Positions 1-5,698 of a DNA stretch of 8,503 nucleotides are shown piece after piece. The translations under genes and the position numbers were made by a program. The notes beneath the pieces are model-generated. The model was not told where the DNA came from, searched no databases, and saw only the letters and a list, made by a program, of their open reading frames with translations. Source of the stretch: an uncultured Prevotellaceae bacterium (GTDB lineage Bacteria > Bacteroidota > Bacteroidia > Bacteroidales > Bacteroidaceae); contig CAMJNN010000049.1 in assembly GCA_946407325.1 (NCBI GenBank), positions 1 through 8,503 of the forward strand. The letters are read 5' to 3'. Positions within the stretch are counted from its first letter, which is position 1; each line of letters opens with the position of its first letter.

Positions 1-628
1 GGAACCAACGAATGTCATCCAGCACTTTGTAGATGGCATTATCGCCCTCATCCCTGGCAGCATGACCAGACTTTCCATGAGCTTCCACATCAATCACCAT
101 CAAACCCTTCTCTGCAATAGCAGGGTGCATCTCAGTAGGCTCACCAACTATGGCAAAGCTGATAGGAGGCAAGTCAGGAATCACACTTTCTATGCCCCCC
201 TTGCCAGAAACCTCCTCCTCGCAGGAAGCAAGAAATATCAAATTATACGACAGGTTATACTTGCACAATGTGAGAAAAACATGCAGCAAACTAACCACAC
301 TCGCACCAGCATCATTGCTACCTAAGCCATAGAGCTTGCCATTACTCTCCAATCTAGGAGTAAAGGGGTCTTTCAGCCATCCATTCACAGGTTTCACCGT
401 ATCAATATGCGAATTGAGGAGCAAGGTAGGTTTCTTCACATCGAAACCTGGGCTCAAGCACCAAATATTATTCCCCTTACGACAAGTTTCCATCCCTTGC
501 GCTTCGATATACGCTTGTAAGCAATCGGCAGCAAGTTGTTCCTCGCGACTTACAGAAGGTATGCTAATGAGTTGTTTTAACAGTCCTACAGCCTCATCAG
601 TCAGCTTTTTTACATCGTAATCCATCAT
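1..628 (-). CDS. M20-family metallo-deacylase, ArgE/DapE-like (N-terminal part, cut by window edge)
   Basis: The visible 209 codons begin MMDYDVKKLT and form the catalytic half of a zinc-dependent M20 aminoacylase/deacetylase. Metal-site motifs appear in family order: NSHIDTV at residues 72-78 (H74, with D76 as the usual supporting Asp), GLGSNDAG at 101-108 (D106 as bridging Asp), SCEEE at 135-139 (E137 as general base, E138 as ligand) and VGEPT at 161-165 (E163 as ligand). The insertion (lid/dimerisation) domain begins near residue 178 with HGKSGHAA at 184-191. The C-terminal His ligand lies outside the window. By resemblance it would deacylate an arginine- or lysine-pathway intermediate in the cytoplasm. 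Bacteroides is known to make arginine through N-succinylated intermediates, so a succinyl substrate is possible but is inference. DapE or a peptidase cannot be excluded. The start could be 628 or the adjacent ATG at 625. A good promoter lies 19 nt upstream. The family assignment is secure; the substrate is not. Confidence 0.9.
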   Translation of the reverse strand, partial: MMDYDVKKLTDEAVGLLKQLISIPSVSREEQLAADCLQAYIEAQGMETCRKGNNIWCLSPGFDVKKPTLLLNSHIDTVKPVNGWLKDPFTPRLESNGKLYGLGSNDAGASVVSLLHVFLTLCKYNLSYNLIFLASCEEEVSGKGGIESVIPDLPPISFAIVGEPTEMHPAIAEKGLMVIDVEAHGKSGHAARDEGDNAIYKVLDDIRWF

Positions 629-647
629 TTTTAGTACAATTATTATG

Positions 648-680
648 CAAACATAAGAAATTAAATTAAATTTACGCAAT
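648..680 (-). promoter_or_regulatory. Bacteroidetes-type promoter for the M20 deacylase gene
   Basis: On the minus strand TATGTTTG (655-648) matches the Bacteroidetes -7 consensus TAnnTTTG exactly and continues as CATAA. An ATTG (680-677) stands 21 nt upstream, in the -33 position where TTTG is expected. The -7 box ends 19 nt before the ATG at 628. The assignment rests on sequence match and spacing only. Confidence 0.7.
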
Positions 681-708
681 AAAAATCGATGGTTTCACTT
701 GAAACCGC

Positions 709-716
709 TATCTTTG
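709..716 (+). promoter_or_regulatory. -7 promoter element of the acyl-CoA ligase/prfB operon
   Basis: TATCTTTG is an exact TAnnTTTG match, followed by CATC, and ends 23 nt before the ATG at 740. I see no good -33 TTTG; the best candidate is a weak ATCG at about 685-688. Because transcription would begin near 723, a start at 689 would lie upstream of the mRNA, which supports the 740 start. Confidence 0.7.
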
Positions 717-739
717 CATCAAATAAAGATAATATTGTT

Positions 740-2554
740 ATGTCTATGAATCATGTATCTGCATTAGTTGACCTCCAAGTGGAAAGATTAGGAGCCGATT
801 ATCCTGTCTTGAAATATCGTGATGATAAAGGAGAATGGCTGCCCATTACATGGGGACAATTACAACAAAAAGTTCGCTTGGCAGCTAATGCTATGGCAGT
901 ATTAGGGGTAGAAGAAGAAGACAATGTGGGCATTTTCTCGCAGAACAAACCCGAGAGTTTTGTGGTGGATTTTGCCAATATGTATAACCGTGCTTCTTCA
1001 GTTCCTCTGTATGCCACATCATCTCCCAGTCAGGCTCATTACATTGTGAGCGATGCCAACATCAAACTTTTGTTCGTTGGCGAGCAATATCAGTACGACA
1101 CCATCATGACTGTATTGTCGCAATGTGAGAGCCTAACGAAGATAGTGATTTACGATCATAAAGTAGTACGTCATCCACAAGACAAAGTATCCATCTATTT
1201 CGATGAGTTCCTGCGTATGGGCGAAGGATTGCCTATGAACGATGTGGTAGAAGCCCGCAAAGCCAAAGGAAAGCCTGAAGATATGTTGTGGCTTCTTTAT
1301 ACAAGTGGTACTACAGGCGAACCAAAAGGCGTGATGTTGTTACATGCCAGTATGATTGATCAGTTCAGAAATCACCATGAACGTCTAGGTGACCAGATGA
1401 AGCCTGGCGATGTAAGCATGAACTTCCTGCCACTGACGCATGTATTTGAGCGTGGTTGGAGTTATGTTTGTCTATACGAAGGCATTACCATTGCCGTCAA
1501 CCTGCGTCCACAAGAGATTCAGCAAGCCATTAAGGAAGTACACCCCAGCCACATGTGCAGTGTGCCTCGCTTCTGGGAAAAGGTATATATTGGTGTACAG
1601 CAAAAGATTGCTGCCGAAACGGGTCTGCGGAAGACTTTGATGGAAAATGCCATTAAGGTAGGTAAGAAATACAATGTGGATTACATTAATAGTGGCAAGA
1701 AGCCACCGTTATGGCTGAGTTTACAGTATAAGTTCTACGAAAAAACGGTCATCAATACCCTGAAGAAGGTGTTAGGTCTGGAGAATGCCAAGTTCTTCCC
1801 AACAGCAGGTGCCGCCGTAAGCAACGAAGTGTGCGAGTTTGTGCATGCTGTAGGCATCAACATGATAGTCGGATATGGTTTGACAGAATCGTTCGCCACC
1901 GTTTGTTGCTATCCTTTGGAGCATTATGTACCAGGATCTGTTGGCCTGCTCATCCCTAGTCTCAAGGTAAAGATTGACCCTGAAAACGAAGAAATTTTGT
2001 TAAAGGGCCCTACCGTCATGAAGGGTTATTACAAGAAAGAGGAAGCCAACAAGGAGGCATTCACCGCCGATGGCTATTTCCGTACAGGCGATACTGGCTG
2101 GTTGGAAGGACGCACATTGTTCCTGAAAGAACGCATCAAGGACTTGATGAAAACGTCCAACGGAAAATACATCAGTCCACAAGCCTTGGAAGCAAAATTG
2201 GGCATCGACCGTTTTATTGAGCAAGTAGCTATCATTGCCGATGGTCGGAAGTTCGTTTCTGCCCTGATTGTACCTTCTTACGAAGCATTGAAGGATTTTG
2301 CCACTCAAAAAGGCATCTCTTATCAGTCGATGGAGGAACTCTTGCAACACAAGCGTGTACAAGATTTATTCCAAAACCGCATCGACACCTTACAACAAGA
2401 GTTTGCCCACTATGAGCAAATCAAACGATTCACATTGCTAGCTACACCATTCAGCATGGAGAATGGAGAGTTGACTAACACGCTGAAACTTCGTCGAAGG
2501 GTGGTAGCTGAGAATTACAAGGAGCTGATTGATAAGATGTACGAGGAGAATTAA
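740..2554 (+). CDS. AMP-forming long-chain acyl-CoA ligase (FadD/ACSBG-like)
   Basis: This 604-residue cytoplasmic or membrane-associated enzyme should activate fatty acids with ATP to acyl-adenylates and transfer them to CoA. All adenylate-forming (ANL) signatures are present: the P-loop YTSGTTGEPKG at residues 187-197, the fatty-acyl-ligase segment PLTHVFERGWSY at 231-242, GYGLTES at 378-384, YFRTGDTG at 446-453, the hinge LKERIKDLMKTSNGKYISP at 462-480, and the C-terminal ELTNTLKLRR at 577-586, whose K583 is the likely adenylation lysine. Length and motifs fit the long-chain (bubblegum-type) acyl-CoA synthetases found across Bacteroidetes. An in-frame upstream ATG at 689 would add 17 residues, but it precedes the -7 promoter box at 709-716, so 740 is preferred; ATG 746 is also possible. 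The gene is first in a plus-strand operon and ends 4 nt before prfB. Chain-length preference cannot be read from the sequence. Confidence 0.93.
   Translation: MSMNHVSALVDLQVERLGADYPVLKYRDDKGEWLPITWGQLQQKVRLAANAMAVLGVEEEDNVGIFSQNKPESFVVDFANMYNRASSVPLYATSSPSQAHYIVSDANIKLLFVGEQYQYDTIMTVLSQCESLTKIVIYDHKVVRHPQDKVSIYFDEFLRMGEGLPMNDVVEARKAKGKPEDMLWLLYTSGTTGEPKGVMLLHASMIDQFRNHHERLGDQMKPGDVSMNFLPLTHVFERGWSYVCLYEGITIAVNLRPQEIQQAIKEVHPSHMCSVPRFWEKVYIGVQQKIAAETGLRKTLMENAIKVGKKYNVDYINSGKKPPLWLSLQYKFYEKTVINTLKKVLGLENAKFFPTAGAAVSNEVCEFVHAVGINMIVGYGLTESFATVCCYPLEHYVPGSVGLLIPSLKVKIDPENEEILLKGPTVMKGYYKKEEANKEAFTADGYFRTGDTGWLEGRTLFLKERIKDLMKTSNGKYISPQALEAKLGIDRFIEQVAIIADGRKFVSALIVPSYEALKDFATQKGISYQSMEELLQHKRVQDLFQNRIDTLQQEFAHYEQIKRFTLLATPFSMENGELTNTLKLRRRVVAENYKELIDKMYEEN
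2544..2549 (+). promoter_or_regulatory. Ribosome binding site that sets the prfB start
   Basis: AGGAGA lies inside the last codons of the acyl-CoA ligase gene, 9 nt before the ATG at 2559. It is one of the clearest Shine-Dalgarno sequences here and favours 2559 over an in-frame TTG at 2529 that would overlap the upstream gene. Confidence 0.6.
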
Positions 2555-2558
2555 TAAG

Positions 2559-3665
2559 ATGATAACAAGTGATCAACTAAAAGAGATAAAAGATAGGTGT
2601 AGTGCGCTGAACCGCTATCTGGATATAGACGGTAAGCAGATGCAATACGAAGAGGAACAGTTGCGCACCCATGATCCAGACTTCTGGAACGACCAGAAAG
2701 CTGCTGAAGCGCAGATGAAGAAAGTAAAGGAACTGGAGAAATGGCTGAACGGATATAAGGAAGTAGCAAGCCTTACCGAAGAGCTGCAGTTGGCTTTTGA
2801 TTTCTACAAAGACGAACTGGTGACGGAGGAAGAGGTAGATGCTGCTTACAGCAAAGCTTTGAATGCCATAGAGGCGCTCGAACTGAAGAACATGCTGCGT
2901 GATGAAGCCGACAACATGGACTGCGTACTGAAAATCAACTCAGGCGCAGGTGGTACAGAGAGTCAGGATTGGGCAAGCATGCTGATGCGCATGTATTTGC
3001 GCTATGCCGAAACCCATGGTTACAAAACCACCATCTCTAACTTACAGGAGGGCGATGAAGCTGGCATCAAGACCTGCACCATCGAGATATTGGGCGACTA
3101 TGCCTATGGCTATCTGAAAGGTGAAAACGGTGTGCATCGCTTGGTGCGTGTATCTCCCTACAATGCCCAAGGCAAACGTATGACATCGTTCGCGTCTGTT
3201 TTCGCTTCCCCACTGGTTGACGATACCATTGAAGTGAAAGTAGATATGGCCTGCGTGTCTTGGGACACCTTCCGAAGTAGTGGTGCTGGTGGTCAGAACG
3301 TGAACAAGGTTGAATCAGGCGTACGCTTGCGCTATCAGTATAAAGACCCTTACACGGGCGAGGAAGAAGAAATCCTTATCGAGAATACGGAAACACGCGA
3401 CCAGCCCAAGAACCGTGAGAACGCCATGCAGCACCTTAAATCTATCCTCTACGACAAAGAATTGCAGCATCGCAACGAAGAGAAGGCCAAAGTAGAGGCT
3501 GGCAAGAAGAAGATTGAGTGGGGTTCGCAGATACGCAGCTATGTATTCGATGACCGTCGTGTGAAAGACCATCGTACCAACTACCAGACATCTGACGTGA
3601 ACGGTGTGATGGATGGCAAGATCGACGGATTCATCAAGGCTTATCTGATGGAAAACGGTGAATAA
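2559..3665 (+). CDS. prfB: Peptide chain release factor 2
   Basis: The 368-residue protein is class-I release factor RF2, which reads UGA and UAA in the ribosomal A site and triggers peptidyl-tRNA hydrolysis. The N-terminal helical domain covers about residues 1-110. The codon-recognition domain follows, with INSGAGGTESQDWA at 126-139 and the discriminator tripeptide as SPY (199-201) rather than the SPF of E. coli RF2. The catalytic loop SGAGGQNVNKVES is at 241-253 (GGQ 244-246), preceded by Ser240. The loop after GGQ is longer than in E. coli and acidic (EEEE, about 268-271). RF2 is preferred over RF1 because of SPY in place of the PxT motif and the overall sequence pattern. The gene reads in one frame throughout: codons 21-22 are CTG GAT where the autoregulatory CUU UGA C slip site lies in many bacteria. 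It follows the acyl-CoA ligase stop by 4 nt, so it is probably co-transcribed. The start at 2559 is chosen over TTG 2529. Confidence 0.97.
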   Translation: MITSDQLKEIKDRCSALNRYLDIDGKQMQYEEEQLRTHDPDFWNDQKAAEAQMKKVKELEKWLNGYKEVASLTEELQLAFDFYKDELVTEEEVDAAYSKALNAIEALELKNMLRDEADNMDCVLKINSGAGGTESQDWASMLMRMYLRYAETHGYKTTISNLQEGDEAGIKTCTIEILGDYAYGYLKGENGVHRLVRVSPYNAQGKRMTSFASVFASPLVDDTIEVKVDMACVSWDTFRSSGAGGQNVNKVESGVRLRYQYKDPYTGEEEEILIENTETRDQPKNRENAMQHLKSILYDKELQHRNEEKAKVEAGKKKIEWGSQIRSYVFDDRRVKDHRTNYQTSDVNGVMDGKIDGFIKAYLMENGE

Positions 3666-3715
3666 GTGAAGGTAAGAAAAGACGAATAAATAATAACTAA
3701 TAAATCTTTAACGAT

Positions 3716-3859
3716 ATGACTAAGACTATAAGAAATCAAAGGAAAGAGGCTCGTGAAAAACGCCAGGAGAAACAAGGAAAGCAATTGTTGTTCGGTTTTG
3801 CCATCATAGCCATTGTACTGGTGATACTGATGTTCATGTACTACTCAACCCAAGTATAA
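3716..3859 (+). CDS. Small single-span membrane protein, 47 residues, unknown function
   Basis: An ATG at 3716 opens a 47-codon frame ending TAA at 3857-3859. The first 23 residues are polar and strongly basic (MTKTIRNQRK, then EAREKRQEKQ). A hydrophobic stretch follows at about residues 24-43 (LLFGFAIIAIVLVILMFMYY), then a short tail STQV. By the positive-inside rule the basic N-terminus would be cytoplasmic, giving a single-pass inner-membrane peptide. It fills the only sizeable gap between prfB and the CYTH gene: 50 nt after the prfB stop and 2 nt before the CYTH ATG, so translation is probably coupled to the latter. The Shine-Dalgarno sequence is weak, as is common in Bacteroidetes. I do not recognise the family. 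The gene-like amphipathic layout and tight packing argue that it is real. Confidence 0.72.
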   Translation: MTKTIRNQRKEAREKRQEKQGKQLLFGFAIIAIVLVILMFMYYSTQV

Positions 3860-3861
3860 GC

Positions 3862-4347
3862 ATGCCACAAGAGATAGAGCGCAAGTTCCTGGTCACAGAC
3901 GACAGCTACAAACGCTTGGCTACATCGAGCAGTCACATCATGCAAGGCTATATTTGTAGCAGGAAGGGTTGTACTGTTCGTGTACGTATCCGTGCAGACA
4001 AAGGATACCTCACCATCAAAGGACCATCCGACAAGGCTGGTTTGAGCCGTTATGAGTGGGAGAAGGAAATCGACCTGCATGAGGCGGAAGACCTGATGAA
4101 GCTCTGTGAACCGGGCATTATCGACAAAGTGCGCTATCTCGTGCCGTCAGGCAAGCATACCTTTGAGGTGGACGAGTTCTTTGACGAGAACCAGGGTTTG
4201 GTCATGGCCGAAGTAGAACTGGCATCTGAGGACGAGCCATTCGAGAAGCCTACCTTTATTGGTAAGGAAGTAACGGGCGACCGTCGCTATTACAACGCTC
4301 ATTTGCGTGAGCACCCTTATACTAAATGGAACAAGAGCAATGAATAA
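3862..4347 (+). CDS. CYTH-domain protein, probable inorganic/organic triphosphatase
   Basis: This 161-residue protein has the full CYTH (triphosphate tunnel) pattern. The signature ExExK is E4-I-E6-R-K8 at the very start. Basic strand residues follow in TVRVRIR (R40, R42, R44) and TIKG (K53), then acidic/basic strands WEKEI (66-70), DKVR (88-91), FEVDEF (101-106) and AEVEL (116-120, E117/E119). These alternating Glu and Arg/Lys side chains line the tunnel that binds divalent metal and a triphosphate. Known bacterial members of this short single-domain type mostly hydrolyse tripolyphosphate; others act on thiamine triphosphate or make cAMP. A triphosphatase is the most likely role, but the substrate is inferred from the family. 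No C-terminal CHAD polyphosphate-binding domain is attached. The gene starts 2 nt after the small membrane protein and overlaps the downstream MgtC/DUF4010 gene by 8 nt, so it is co-transcribed. Confidence 0.9.
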   Translation: MPQEIERKFLVTDDSYKRLATSSSHIMQGYICSRKGCTVRVRIRADKGYLTIKGPSDKAGLSRYEWEKEIDLHEAEDLMKLCEPGIIDKVRYLVPSGKHTFEVDEFFDENQGLVMAEVELASEDEPFEKPTFIGKEVTGDRRYYNAHLREHPYTKWNKSNE

Positions 4348-5644
4348 TGTTCAGTGGACAGAATACGTACCTCAAGAGATGATCAACTTCCTGTTGGTCA
4401 CTCTCTTCTCGTTGCTGATAGGCCTTTCCCTGCATAGACTCAACCTCAACAAGGAAAGCGAAAGAATCCTCTTCGGTACCGACCGTACGTTCACGTTTAT
4501 AGGCATCTTTGGCTATCTGCTCTATATCCTCGAGCCAGAGAACTATACCCTCTACATCTTCGGAGGAATACTATTGGGCATGTTACTCTCCATCCATTAC
4601 TATGTCAAGCAGTCACAATACCATCTGTTTGGCGTAACCACCATCGTCATAGCCCTCATCACCTATGCCCTACCCCCCATCGTCGTAACCCAACCTTCCT
4701 GGTTCTACGTCATGGTAGTAGTGTTAGTACTGCTCTTCATAGAGATGAAGCACAACTTCGCCGAGTTGGCACAACGCATGAAGAACGACGAGATGGTGAC
4801 GCTGGCCAAGTTCTTGGCCATCAGTGGTATCATCCTTCCTATTCTACCCGACGAGAACCTGTTGCCAGACATCAACCTCACGCCTTATACCGTTTGGCTG
4901 GCCACGGTAGTAGTGAGTGGCATCAGCTACCTCTCCTATTTATTAAAGAGGTATGTGTTCCGTGAGTCGGGCACATTGGTAAGTGGCATCATCGGAGGTT
5001 TATACAGCAGCACGGCCACCATCAGCGTGTTGGCCCGCAAGGGCAAGCAAGCCACAGGTGCCGAGGCCGAAGAGTGTGTGGCTGCCATGCTCATGGCGGT
5101 AAGTATGATGTTTCTCCGCTTTCTGGTACTGATTGGCATCTTCAGCAAAGAAACGCTGTTTATCATCTGGCCTTATCTGCTGATCATGTCGGCGGTAGCT
5201 TTTGTGGTGGGCTTCCGTATCCATCACAAGAATCGCCAGCTGTTGGCAGCTGCCGTGAAGTTTGAAGATGATACCGACAGCAGCAACCCATTGGAGTTCA
5301 AGGTAGCACTGATATTCGCCGCACTCTTTGTTATCTTCACGCTGGTAACCCATTACACCTTGGTCTATGCCGGCAACAGCGGACTGCATGTCCTCTCATT
5401 CATCGCAGGTTTGAGCGACATCACCCCTTTCATCCTCAACTTGCTTGAAAGCACAGGCAGCATTGTAGTAGGAGTGGTAGCAGCATGCAGCTTGCAAGCC
5501 ATCATCAGCAACATCTGCATCAACATGTGCTATGCCCTCTTCTTCTCAGGAGGCAACAAATCCATGAAACCACTCATCCTTCGAGGCTTCGGCATCGTCA
5601 TCGCTGCCAATGTGGTGGTGTTGGCCATCCACTATTGCTTGTAA
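4340..5644 (+). CDS. MgtC/SapB-family membrane protein with DUF4010 domain
   Basis: The 434-residue protein is almost entirely hydrophobic, with about 11-13 membrane segments (for example 16-33, 50-64, 70-86, 97-116, 120-135, 157-170, 185-202, 246-267, 273-292, 320-343, 373-400, 415-433). The N-terminal third resembles the MgtC/SapB domain: GTDRTFTFIGIFGYL (46-60) matches the family's RTF..G.LG segment, although the usual GLxRE is here GLSLHR (28-33). The second half matches DUF4010, with GTLVSGIIGGLYSSTATI (211-228) and FIAGLSDITPFI (354-365). The biochemical role is unknown; MgtC proteins are linked to growth at low magnesium, but that should not be assumed for this architecture. ATG 4340 is chosen because it overlaps the CYTH stop by 8 nt, a coupled arrangement. 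An in-frame GTG at 4307 would add 11 residues. It is the last gene of the plus-strand operon, convergent with the lipoprotein gene 54 nt away. Confidence 0.85.
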   Translation: MNNVQWTEYVPQEMINFLLVTLFSLLIGLSLHRLNLNKESERILFGTDRTFTFIGIFGYLLYILEPENYTLYIFGGILLGMLLSIHYYVKQSQYHLFGVTTIVIALITYALPPIVVTQPSWFYVMVVVLVLLFIEMKHNFAELAQRMKNDEMVTLAKFLAISGIILPILPDENLLPDINLTPYTVWLATVVVSGISYLSYLLKRYVFRESGTLVSGIIGGLYSSTATISVLARKGKQATGAEAEECVAAMLMAVSMMFLRFLVLIGIFSKETLFIIWPYLLIMSAVAFVVGFRIHHKNRQLLAAAVKFEDDTDSSNPLEFKVALIFAALFVIFTLVTHYTLVYAGNSGLHVLSFIAGLSDITPFILNLLESTGSIVVGVVAACSLQAIISNICINMCYALFFSGGNKSMKPLILRGFGIVIAANVVVLAIHYCL

Positions 5645-5660
5645 AGAACTACTGATAGAA

Positions 5661-5692
5661 CCATAAAACAATCACCCCAGAGATGGAGCGAT
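5661..5692 (-). terminator. Rho-independent terminator of the ftsB-lipoprotein operon
   Basis: Read on the minus strand, 5692-5671 folds into a 9-bp stem (ATCGCTCCA with TGGGGTGAT, including two G-U pairs) closed by a TCTC loop, followed directly by TGTTTTAT (5670-5663). It begins 6 nt after the lipoprotein stop codon. On the plus strand the same stem has two A-C mismatches but is followed by ATTTTTATT, so it may also weakly end the convergent operon. Confidence 0.7.
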
Positions 5693-5698
5693 AAATTT

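Noticed and set aside
62..620. Plus-strand frames at the left edge.
   Set aside because: They are antisense to the M20 deacylase, whose metal-binding motifs are all intact in the minus-strand reading.
689..739. A 17-residue N-terminal extension of the acyl-CoA ligase from ATG 689.
   Set aside because: The TATCTTTG promoter box falls inside it, so the transcript would start after this ATG.
2000..2362. A 120-codon minus-strand frame inside the acyl-CoA ligase.
   Set aside because: It is antisense to the conserved C-terminal ligase motifs and has no supporting start site or motif.
3666..3715. A possible internal promoter before the 47-residue gene (TAAATCTTTA at about 3700-3709).
   Set aside because: It resembles TAnnTTTG but has two extra bases and ends in A, and no -33 TTTG is in place, so it is too weak to list.
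4307..4339. A GTG start adding 11 residues to the MgtC-like protein.
   Set aside because: It would deepen the overlap with the CYTH gene to 41 nt. ATG 4340 gives a typical short overlap and a protein beginning close to the first membrane span.
5000..5389. A 129-codon minus-strand frame within the MgtC/DUF4010 gene.
   Set aside because: It is antisense to the conserved SSTAT segment and membrane helices of the real gene, and its translation shows no motif.
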